Made by a program: the position numbers and the translations under genes. From Bacteriovoracaceae bacterium (GTDB lineage: Bacteria > Bdellovibrionota > UBA1018): a DNA stretch of 11,545 nucleotides. This document shows positions 1-7,600 of the stretch, in pieces (the first letter of the stretch is position 1; every line of letters begins with the position of its first letter). The stretch is from NCBI GenBank assembly GCA_947446835.1, contig CANFHS010000059.1, forward strand, positions 1-11,545, in the 5' to 3' direction. The notes below the pieces were generated by a model, which saw only the letters and a program-made list of their open reading frames with translations, had not been told where the DNA came from and did no database searches.

Positions 1-945
1 CCTACCGCGCACGTCATCTGCGCCCTCTCGGGCGGCGTGGATTCGGCCGTGGCCGCGGCACTGGTGCACAAGGCCATCGGCGACCGCCTGCACTGCGTTT
101 TCGTCGACAACGGCCTGTTGCGCTTCCAGGAGCGCGAGCGCGTGATGAAGACCTTCCAGGAAAAGCTGCACCTGCCGGTCATCTGCGTGGACGCAGTGGA
201 CCGCTTCCTGGGCAAGCTTGCGGGCGTGGCCGACCCGGAAAAGAAACGCAAGATCATCGGTGGCGAATTCATCGCCATCTTCGATGAGGCGGCCAAGGAC
301 CTTTCCGCCAGGATCGGGCACATGCCCGAATACCTCGTCCAGGGCACGCTTTACCCGGATGTCATCGAGTCCAGCCCGCCTCCGGGTTCGGCCGGTGAGC
401 TGGGTGGAGGTCGCAAGCACTCGGCCACCATCAAGTCGCACCACAACGTGGGCGGGCTGCCCAAGGACATGCGCTTCCAGCTCATCGAGCCGCTGCGCGA
501 CCTGTTCAAGGACGAGGTGCGCGAGCTGGGCCGCCGCCTGGCCGTGCCCGAGGAGTTCCTGCAGCGGCATCCGTTCCCGGGTCCGGGGCTGGCGGTGCGG
601 GTCATCGGCGACATCACCCGGCCGGCGCTCGAGACACTGAAGCTGGCCGACGAGATCTTCATCGAGGAGATCCGCAAGGCCGGCCTGTACCCCAGCATCT
701 GGCAGGCCTTTGTGGTCTTCCTGCCGGTGAAGAGCGTGGGCGTGCAGGGGGATGGTCGCACCCACGACCACGTCCTGGCTCTCCGGGCCGTGACGTCGTC
801 GGACGGAATGACCGCCGACTGGTATCCTTTCGAGCACGCCTTCCTGGCCCGGGTTTCGAGCCGCATCTGCAACGAGGTGCGGGGGGTGAACCGGGTGGTC
901 TACGACATCAGCTCCAAGCCGCCCGCGACCATCGAGTGGGAGTGA
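1..945 (+). CDS. guaA: GMP synthase (glutamine-hydrolysing), C-terminal part; 5' end outside window
   Basis: This enzyme converts XMP to GMP using ATP and glutamine-derived ammonia, the last step of de novo guanine nucleotide synthesis, in the cytoplasm. The reading frame is open from base 1. The visible 314 residues cover the ATP-pyrophosphatase domain and the C-terminal dimerisation domain. The P-loop-like motif SGGVDS is at residues 10-15 of the fragment, followed by VFVDNGLLR. Further on are KSHHNVGGLP, the signature RHPFPGPGL, and the family-typical C-terminus KPPATIEWE. Full-length GuaA is about 510-525 residues, so the roughly 200-residue glutamine amidotransferase domain lies upstream. 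The loop between VIES and IKSHH is about nine residues longer than I recall for E. coli GuaA and is rich in Pro and Gly. Identification is secure. No terminator is visible in the 63 bases before the next gene. Confidence 0.97.
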   Translation, partial: PTAHVICALSGGVDSAVAAALVHKAIGDRLHCVFVDNGLLRFQERERVMKTFQEKLHLPVICVDAVDRFLGKLAGVADPEKKRKIIGGEFIAIFDEAAKDLSARIGHMPEYLVQGTLYPDVIESSPPPGSAGELGGGRKHSATIKSHHNVGGLPKDMRFQLIEPLRDLFKDEVRELGRRLAVPEEFLQRHPFPGPGLAVRVIGDITRPALETLKLADEIFIEEIRKAGLYPSIWQAFVVFLPVKSVGVQGDGRTHDHVLALRAVTSSDGMTADWYPFEHAFLARVSSRICNEVRGVNRVVYDISSKPPATIEWE

Positions 946-1008
946 CGGGCAACCGTCCGTAAATCCTGGGAACGGGAATCGGGTTCCATTAGACTGGGAC
1001 AGCGGAAA

Positions 1009-2199
1009 ATGAACGACCTCACCAGGCAGCGCCAGAAGCGGAAGGTTTGCGTCATCACAGGCTCCCGGGCCGAGTACGGGCTGCTTCGCGGCGTGATGCA
1101 GAAGATCCGCAGCTCCGGGAACCTGGAGCTGCAGCTGATCGCCACCGGCTCCCACCTTTCCGAGGAGTTCGGCCTGACCTACCGGGAAATCGAGGCTGAT
1201 GGTTTCGAGATCCACCGCAAGATCCAGATCCTTTCAGGTGCCGATTCCGCGCTCGCGGTGAGCCAGTCCATGGGGCGTTGCCTGGCGGGCGTGGCGGAGG
1301 CCCTGGGCGAATTGCGCCCTGATCTCGTGCTGGTCCTGGGCGACCGCTACGAGATCTTTGCTGCCGCCCAGGCGGCCATGATCGCCAGGATTCCCATCGC
1401 GCACATCGCGGGGGGCGATGTCGGGAGCGGGACCTACGACAACCTCATCCGTCATTGCCTCACCAAGATGGCTGCGCTCCATTTCGTCACCCACGAGGAG
1501 GCCCGGGACCGGGTCCTTCAGCTGGGCGAACATCCGGACCGCGTCTTCTGCGTCGGTTCGACCTGCGTCGACAACATCCGGACCGTGCCCCAGCTGGACC
1601 GCGAGGCGTTGGCGCAATCGCTGGGAATCCGGTTCGGCCGGCACAACTTCCTGGTCACCTATCATCCGTTGACCATGGGCGATGGGAGCGGGGAAGAGGA
1701 GCTGCGCGCCTTGCTGGAGGTGCTCCAGCGCGCGCTCCACACGACGGACCTCACCGTGGTGTTCACGAAGGCGAATGCCGACAACGGCGGACGCGAAGTG
1801 AACCGCATCCTCGGCTCGTTCGTGGAAAGGAATCCCCGGAGCCACCTGTTCGACTCCCTCGGGCAGGCCCGGTACCTTTCCATGGTCAAGCAGGCCTCGC
1901 TGGTGATCGGCAATTCGTCGAGCGGCATCTACGAGGCGCCCTACCTGGGTACCCCGACCGTGGATATCGGCCTCAGGCAGGCTGTGCGGAAGGCGCCGGC
2001 TTCGGTGTTCCGCGCGGCAGGCACCGTGAGTTCCATCCAGGCGGCGGTGGACTCGGCGCTGGCCTTCCGGTTTGAAGGGGTGCGGATGATCTACGGCGAC
2101 GGCTCCGCGGCCGACGGGATCGTGAACGCGCTGGAAGAAGCGGTCGGATTGCCGGGACTGAACACCAAGGATTTCGTCGACCTGAAGGTGTCGCGATGA
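1009..2199 (+). CDS. neuC: NeuC-type hydrolysing UDP-N-acetylglucosamine 2-epimerase
   Basis: Members of this family hydrolyse UDP-GlcNAc, or a UDP-diacetamido sugar in the LegG branch, with C2 epimerisation, releasing ManNAc or its relative for nonulosonic acid synthesis. The protein has 396 residues, close to the usual 370-390, and has the GT-B-like epimerase layout. Seen here: TGSRAEYGLL at 17-26, LGDRYE at 110-115, AHIAGGDVGSGTYDNLIRH at 131-149, the TYHP histidine H219 (expected to match the essential His of the MnaA/NeuC family) and NSSSGIYEAP at 302-311. The start is the only suitable ATG; no good ribosome binding site precedes it, and a TAGACT -10-like hexamer sits 13 bases upstream. 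It ends by overlapping the next gene by four bases, so the two are probably translationally coupled. No NeuB or NeuA homologue is in the window, so whether the product is ManNAc or another sugar is open. Confidence 0.86.
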   Translation: MNDLTRQRQKRKVCVITGSRAEYGLLRGVMQKIRSSGNLELQLIATGSHLSEEFGLTYREIEADGFEIHRKIQILSGADSALAVSQSMGRCLAGVAEALGELRPDLVLVLGDRYEIFAAAQAAMIARIPIAHIAGGDVGSGTYDNLIRHCLTKMAALHFVTHEEARDRVLQLGEHPDRVFCVGSTCVDNIRTVPQLDREALAQSLGIRFGRHNFLVTYHPLTMGDGSGEEELRALLEVLQRALHTTDLTVVFTKANADNGGREVNRILGSFVERNPRSHLFDSLGQARYLSMVKQASLVIGNSSSGIYEAPYLGTPTVDIGLRQAVRKAPASVFRAAGTVSSIQAAVDSALAFRFEGVRMIYGDGSAADGIVNALEEAVGLPGLNTKDFVDLKVSR

Positions 2200-3131
2200 T
2201 TGTCCGCAAGGAGCGCTGGGAAGAGATCAGGGACGGGATCCGGGCCCTTTTCGTGGAGTCCTTCGGGCGCCCCATCGGGGAAGATTACCTGGATTGGCGC
2301 TATTTCCTGAATGACTCGGAGCGGTTCCATTTTTCCATCGAGGCTTCGGAAATCGGGACGCTGGCCAGCTATTCGGCCTTCCCGGTCCGGCTCGCGGCCT
2401 CGTCCCAGGTCTTCGAGTCGGCCATGTCGATGACCACCATGACCCATCCCGCAGCGCGGGGGCGCGGGCTCTTCCAGGCCCTGGCGTCCGAGCTTTATTC
2501 GGACCTGTCCGGGCAACGGGTGGGCCTGGTCTGGGGTTTTCCGAACGCCAACAGCCATTTGACCTTCGTTTCGAAGCTGGGTTGGAAGGACATCTACGAA
2601 ATCCCCACGCTGGTGCTTTCGCTGGGCGGAGGCGCGACTGGCGCCTTCCAGCCCAGCGACCGGGTGGTCCGGGACGACGGGTTCCGGCTGGACTACGACG
2701 AGGCTCCCCAGGACCGCCTGATCCGGGTCCAGAAATCCAGGAGTTACCTGCAGTGGCGCTACGCCAGGAATCCGGTCAACCGCTACGAGAATTTCGTGCT
2801 CTTGAAGGACGGTCGGGTTTCCTCCTTCGTGGTCACCAAGAGGCATGGAGCCGGAATCGATCTGGTGGACATCCAGTGCGCTTCCGGAGCCGAAGCCCAG
2901 CTCCTGCTTTCCCATGTCGTCCACGGGTATGCCGAGGCGGGCATGGCCCGGTTCGAATGCTGGGCGCCGCTGCGCCACTGGATCCATCCCGTCCTGGAGC
3001 GGATGGGGTTCAAGAACTCGGCGCCGATCACCTATTTCGGGGCGAGGGAGCTGGTGGATGGTCTGGCCCCCGAGGGCTGGACCCGTTTCGAGAACTGGTA
3101 CCTCCAGATGGGCGATTCCGATGTCTATTGA
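2196..3131 (+). CDS. GNAT-like N-acyltransferase with two lobes
   Basis: Probably transfers an acyl group from a CoA thioester to an amine; the acceptor is unknown and, from its neighbours, may be an amino sugar. The 311-residue protein looks like two GNAT-type halves. The N-terminal half has FGRPIGEDYLDWRY at 23-36 and the acyl-CoA pyrophosphate loop RGRGLF at 88-93, preceded by the strand MSMTTMTHP. The C-terminal half starts around YLQWRYARNP and ends with ENWYLQMGDSDVY, an ending I associate with GNAT proteins from surface polysaccharide loci. The second half has no clear RxxGxG loop, so it may be structural. The ATG overlaps the stop of the epimerase gene (ATGA), with an AAGGTG ribosome-binding sequence five bases upstream. 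The double-lobe plan and length also recall MshD of mycothiol synthesis, but no other thiol-pathway gene is nearby. Confidence 0.75.
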   Translation: MIVRKERWEEIRDGIRALFVESFGRPIGEDYLDWRYFLNDSERFHFSIEASEIGTLASYSAFPVRLAASSQVFESAMSMTTMTHPAARGRGLFQALASELYSDLSGQRVGLVWGFPNANSHLTFVSKLGWKDIYEIPTLVLSLGGGATGAFQPSDRVVRDDGFRLDYDEAPQDRLIRVQKSRSYLQWRYARNPVNRYENFVLLKDGRVSSFVVTKRHGAGIDLVDIQCASGAEAQLLLSHVVHGYAEAGMARFECWAPLRHWIHPVLERMGFKNSAPITYFGARELVDGLAPEGWTRFENWYLQMGDSDVY

Positions 3132-3142
3132 ACCTCTGGCCT

Positions 3143-3146
3143 GGAG
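3143..3146 (+). promoter_or_regulatory. Ribosome binding site that decides the deacetylase start
   Basis: GGAG lies nine bases before the ATG at 3156 but only three bases before the in-frame ATG at 3150. The first spacing is normal and the second too short, so translation most likely begins at 3156, giving a protein that opens MKTLVVAPHPDDE as is usual for the family. Confidence 0.6.
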
Positions 3147-3155
3147 CGGATGCTG

Positions 3156-3818
3156 ATGAAGACCCTGGTTGTAGCCCCCCATCCCGATGACGAAACCCTC
3201 GGTGTCGGCGGAACCCTGCTGCGCCGGAAAGCCGAAGGCGGGGAAACGGCCTGGCTGATTGTCACCGGAATTTCGGAAGCCGGCGGTTGGCCGGAAGCCC
3301 GGGTCGCCGCCCGGAAAGGTGAGATCGCGAAGGTCTCGAAGCTTTACGGCTTTGACCGGGTCTATGAGCTGGGGTTTCCCGCGGCCAAGCTGGACGCCGT
3401 GCCGGTGGGTGAGCTGGTCGGAAAGATTTCGGAGGTCCTGAAGGACTTCTGCCCGGACGAGATCTTCCTGCCCCATGAGGGAGACGTCCATACGGACCAT
3501 CGGAACGTGTTTGATGCCGTGGTGAGCTGCACCAAGTGGTTCAGGTACCCGTTCGTCAAGCGGGTGCTTGCGTACGAGACCTTGTCGGAGACCGGGTTCG
3601 GGTTGGGGACCGGAAAGGAATTCCAACCGAATGTCTTCGTGGATGTTTCGAAGCACCTGGAGCAGAAGCTGCAGGTGATGGAAGTTTACGGGTCGGAAAT
3701 GGGGGAATTTCCATTCCCGAGAAGCCGGGAAGCCATCCTGGCCCTGGCCCAGTACCGCGGATCGACCTCGGGGTTCCGGGCCGCCGAGGCCTTTGAGCTG
3801 CTCCGGGAGCGGGGCTGA
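3156..3818 (+). CDS. PIG-L/LmbE-family zinc-dependent N-deacetylase
   Basis: The family removes N-acetyl groups from GlcNAc-type sugars (examples: PIG-L, MshB, BshB) using one divalent metal, usually zinc. The 220-residue protein is cytoplasmic, with no signal peptide. It opens with the diagnostic PHPDDE motif at 8-13; H9 and D12 are expected metal ligands and D11 the expected base. HTDHRN at 112-117 supplies the third ligand region (H112/H115). The C-terminal PRS and RGSTSGFRAAEAFELL segments are typical of the subgroup found in surface-sugar clusters. I chose the ATG at 3156 over 3150 because of the GGAG spacing. It follows the acyltransferase gene by 24 bases in the same operon, suggesting a deacetylate-then-reacylate pair acting on the epimerase product or a related sugar. 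Arginine codons are mostly CGG (10 of 14 by hand count), unlike the CGC-rich genes downstream. Confidence 0.9.
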   Translation: MKTLVVAPHPDDETLGVGGTLLRRKAEGGETAWLIVTGISEAGGWPEARVAARKGEIAKVSKLYGFDRVYELGFPAAKLDAVPVGELVGKISEVLKDFCPDEIFLPHEGDVHTDHRNVFDAVVSCTKWFRYPFVKRVLAYETLSETGFGLGTGKEFQPNVFVDVSKHLEQKLQVMEVYGSEMGEFPFPRSREAILALAQYRGSTSGFRAAEAFELLRERG

Positions 3819-3846
3819 ACGCTTCATTTTCTTGCATTTTGGATTC

Positions 3847-3857
3847 TTTGCCGCAAA
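3847..3857. promoter_or_regulatory. Palindrome TTTGC-C-GCAAA in the leader of the membrane-protein gene
   Basis: A perfect 5+1+5 inverted repeat lies in the 90-base gap (3819-3908), which is clearly more AT-rich than its surroundings. The gap is a plausible promoter or operator region. I could not find a convincing -35/-10 pair: the best, TTGCAT at 3832 and AAAACT at 3855, matches only three of six bases in each hexamer. Binding by a regulator is inference only. Confidence 0.2.
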
Positions 3858-3908
3858 ACTTGAAGAGGCTGCTCAGGCATAGAAGGCAGGAATCCGAAAG
3901 GCAGGACG

Positions 3909-4592
3909 ATGGGAAATTCCCGTTTTAATCCACCCTCGCGTTCCCGAATCGCGGTCCGGGTGTTTCCTTTGGCGACTTTTGTGTTTGTCCTGGCCATGCC
4001 GGTCATGGATTCCGTTTCGCGGCAGCTGGAGGCGGAAGGACTGGGCCGGGTTCCCTCGGCGGTTTCCTTGGCGCCCGACGCGGCCCCCGTGGTGGTGGTG
4101 TCGCCGGACGCCGGGCACTTCGAACGCACGCAGGCCTTTTTCCAGAGCTTCCCCCAGGTTTGCCTCAAAGGGACCGAAGTTAACGACCTGCAGCGCGAGC
4201 GCTGCCAGGGGCTTTGGTCCAAGGCCTGGATCATGGCCGGCGTAGCCAGTCTGCCGTTTTTGGCCTTCTTCCTGATGCTGGGCGGGTTCCTGCAGTACGC
4301 GGGCGCCTTTTACGGCCGGGTCCGCCGGCAGGTCCGGCAAGGGCAGCCCACTTTCTCGGGCCGGGTGTCCCGGCGGGAGGGCCTGGACCGGGGCCTGTTC
4401 GGTTACTTCCTCGGAATGAACCGGGTTGCGGTTGAAGCAGTGGGTCAGCGGAAGCAGGTTTGGGTGTACTTGCCCGAGTCGGAGCCTCTGCCGCTTCCAG
4501 GACAGACCCTTTCGGTTTTCGATGCCGGAAAAGCTTGGGGAAAATCCCGGTTCTTCGGAGTTCTTTACGCGCCGCATCTAGCGGTCCACTGA
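3909..4592 (+). CDS. Uncharacterised two-helix inner-membrane protein
   Basis: I do not recognise this 227-residue protein. It has a short basic N-terminus (RSRIAVR), then a hydrophobic segment at about 14-33. A region of about 70 residues follows with two cysteines (C85 and C99), then a second strong hydrophobic segment at about 106-135. After that come a basic stretch (GRVRRQVRQ) and a roughly 90-residue tail that looks beta-rich. By the positive-inside rule both termini would be cytoplasmic and the cysteine-bearing loop periplasmic, so a disulphide is possible. The start ATG has AGGA very close (two bases) and AAGG seven bases upstream. The opposite strand is also open, but hydrophobic segments with matching flanking charges, a purine-rich leader and GC-rich third positions favour this strand. 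It lies 90 bases after the deacetylase gene and 63 before dnaE, so a link to either is uncertain. Confidence 0.68.
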   Translation: MGNSRFNPPSRSRIAVRVFPLATFVFVLAMPVMDSVSRQLEAEGLGRVPSAVSLAPDAAPVVVVSPDAGHFERTQAFFQSFPQVCLKGTEVNDLQRERCQGLWSKAWIMAGVASLPFLAFFLMLGGFLQYAGAFYGRVRRQVRQGQPTFSGRVSRREGLDRGLFGYFLGMNRVAVEAVGQRKQVWVYLPESEPLPLPGQTLSVFDAGKAWGKSRFFGVLYAPHLAVH

Positions 4593-4642
4593 GGTCCTTC
4601 GCGAAACCGTTTTCCGGACTAGCCTCGGCCCGACGCCTTGGC

Positions 4643-4648
4643 TAATGT
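4643..4648 (+). promoter_or_regulatory. Candidate -10 element for leaderless dnaE mRNA
   Basis: TAATGT fits the TANNNT pattern and ends seven bases before the dnaE ATG at 4656, where transcription would start at or just before the start codon. No purine-rich ribosome binding sequence lies between them. No credible -35 hexamer is visible, so this is a weak call. Confidence 0.3.
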
Positions 4649-4655
4649 GCGTCGA

Positions 4656-7600
4656 ATGTCATTCGTGCACCTGCGGGTCCACACCCAGTTCAGCCTCCTG
4701 GAAGGCGCCATCCGTCTGGACGACCTGTTCGAAAAGGTCACCGCGATGGGCATGCCTGCCGTGGCCATCACCGACACGAACAACCTGTTCGGGGCGATCG
4801 AGTTCACCAACGCCGCCAAGAAGGCCAAGGTCAAACCGATCATCGGCTGCGAGGTGTTTTACGCTCCGGCCGGCCGCAATGCCGTGGCCCAGATGGCCGG
4901 CGGTGGCGTGGCCTCGGGGCCCAAGGTGCATCGCCTGGTGCTGCTTTGCCGCAACTTCCAGGGCTACCAGAACCTGTGCCAGATCTTGACCCGCGGCTAC
5001 CTGGACGCGCCTCCGCCGCAGAAAGGCCAGGCCTCCACGCCGCGCTTCATGGTCGAAAAGGACCTGCTCGACCAGCACGGCGACGGGCTGATGGTGCTCT
5101 CGGGCTGCCTGCGCGGTGAGATTCCCTACAAGCTGCTGACGGGCGACGAAAAGGGCGCCACCGATTCGCTGCTCTGGTTCAAGAAGCGCTTTGGCGAGGA
5201 CTTCTACCTGGAGCTCCTGGAGACCGGGCTGCCCGAGCAGGCGGCCGTCAATGAGCAGCTTTTCCAGCTGGGCCAGAAGCATGGCGTGGCGTGCGTGGCC
5301 ACGGCCAATGCCCATTACCTGGATCCCAAGGACGCCGAGGCGCACGAGGTGCTCCTGTGCATCGAGCAGGGCAGGAACCTGGATTTTGACCGCCCCAAGA
5401 GCCTCGTGCCCAGCGAGTTCCACTTCCGCTCGCCCGAGCGGATGCGCGAGATCTTCGAGCGCTTCCCGGGTGTCTGCGACGAGACCCTCCGGATCGCCGA
5501 CAAGTGCGACGTCAAGTTCCCCTTCAACGACGAGAAGGGCCGCACCGTGTACCGGCTGCCGAACTTCCGCCCGGAGGGCGTGTCGAAGGACGCCGAGTTC
5601 GACCTGATCGCCTACTTCCGCGAGCAGTCGCAGCAGGGCCTGCGCGAGCGGTTCGAGGAGCCGGGCTTTGCCGAAAAGCGCGCGGCCGCCGACTGGGCCC
5701 AGAAGGAGCCGGAATACTGGGAACGCCTCGATGGCGAGCTCCGGATGATCGAGAAGACCGGTTTTTCGGGCTACTTCCTGATCGTGTCGGACTTCATCAA
5801 GTGGGCCAAGGCCAACGATATTCCCGTGGGCCCGGGCCGCGGTTCGGGCGCGGGTTCGCTGGTGGCCTGGTGCCTGAAGATCACCGACCTGGACCCGATC
5901 CAGTTCGGCCTGCTCTTCGAGCGGTTCATCAATCCTGAACGCATTTCCATGCCCGACTTCGACGTCGACTTCTGCCAGGACCGGCGCGGCGAAGTCATCG
6001 AGTACGTGGAACGCAAGTACGGCAAGGCCAACGTCTGCCAGATCATCACCTTCGGCAAGCTGCAGGCCCGCGCCGCCGTGAAGGACGTGGCCCGCGTGCT
6101 GGGGCTCTCGTTCGCCGATTCGGACGCCATCACCAAGCTCATTCCCGAGGAGCTGGGAATCACGCTGCCCGAGGCCATCGAGAAGGAGCCCCGGCTCCGC
6201 GAAAAGATGGAGCAGGAGCCCAAGACCCAGAAGGTCATGGAGTACGCGCTCAAGCTCGAAGGCCTGTACCGCAACGCCGGCATCCACGCGGCTGGCGTGA
6301 TCATCACCGAGGAGCCGGTGGTGACCTGGTCGCCCCTTTACTCGGGCAAGGACGGCGACGTCGTCTGCCAGTACGACAAGGATTCGGCCGAAAAGATCGG
6401 CCTCGTGAAGTACGACTTCCTGGGCCTGAAGACCCTGACCGTCATCGACTACGCGGTGAAGCTGATCCGCGCCGCGGCCGAGCCGGGCAGCGTCGAGGCG
6501 GGCTTCGCCATCGAGAAGATCCGCTACGACGACCAGAAGGTGTTCGCGCTGATCGCCTCGGGCGACACCGACGGCGTGTTCCAGGTCGAAAGCTCGGGCA
6601 TGAAGGACCTGTGCATGCGCATGGTGCCCAAGCACATCGATGACCTGACGGCCATCGCCGCGCTGTACCGCCCGGGTCCCCTGGGCTCGGGCATGGTGGA
6701 CACCTACGTGGAGTGCAAGCACGGCCGCAAGCCCGTGGTGTACGAGGTGCCGCAGCTCGAGAAGATCCTGAAGGAAACCTACGGCGTGATGCTGTACCAG
6801 GAGCAGGTCATGCAGGTGGCCCGCGAGCTGGCGGGCTACTCGCTGGGCCAGGCCGACCTGCTCCGCCGCGCCATGGGCAAGAAGAAGCCCGAGGAAATGG
6901 CCGCGCAGCGCGAGCTGTTCGTGAAGGGCGCGGTAGCCAACAGCCTCGATCCCGCCAAGGCCGAGCTGATCTTCGACCTGATGGCCAAGTTCGCCGAGTA
7001 CGGCTTCAACAAGTCGCACTCGGCCGCCTACGGCGTGGTCACCTACCAGACCGCGTACCTGAAGGCGCATTACCCGGAAGAGTTCATGGCGGCGTTGATG
7101 ACGACCGAAATGGACAACACCGACAAGATCACCAAGTACATCGCCGATGCCAAGGCGCACGACATCCCGATCCTGGCGCCCGACGTGAACCACTCGCAGC
7201 GCCGGTTCAGCGTCGAGAAGGTGACCCAGGACGGCGTGACCCGGAAGGGCATCCGTTTCGGGCTCGAGGCCATCAAGGGCGTGGGCGGCAGCGCCGTGGA
7301 CGCCATCATCGAAGGGCGCCAGGCCGGGCCGTTCCGCAACGCCCTGGATTTCTGCACGCGGGTGCCGACCCGCAAGGCCAACAAGAAGGTGCTGGAGTCG
7401 CTGACCCTGGCCGGGGCGTTTGACACGATTGCCGAGGTGAACCGCGCGTCGCTGTTCGCTTCGCTTGAAACGCTCCTGAAATACGCGGGCGACGAGCAGG
7501 AAGAACGCGAGCTGGGGCAGAACTCGCTGTTCGACACGTTCACCGCCGACGAGGTCAAGCCTGCCATCCCCATGGCCCAGGTCTTCAAGCAGGAGGAGGA

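Noticed and set aside
969..987. Inverted repeat GGAAC/GTTCC before the epimerase gene as a guaA terminator
   Set aside because: Only five pairs with a nine-base loop and no following T-run.
2091..3827. 578-codon minus-strand open frame opposite the acyltransferase and deacetylase genes
   Set aside because: It spans two well-supported plus-strand genes and their junction, has no recognisable motifs and is rich in Pro, Gly and Arg; a composition artefact.
3873..4577. 234-codon minus-strand open frame opposite the membrane-protein gene
   Set aside because: The plus strand gives two well-formed hydrophobic segments with matching flanking charges and a purine-rich leader; the antisense product is a polar, low-complexity chain.
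4638..4655. In-frame TTG start giving DnaE six more residues
   Set aside because: No ribosome binding site precedes it, and homologues begin at the MSFVHLRVH position encoded from 4656.
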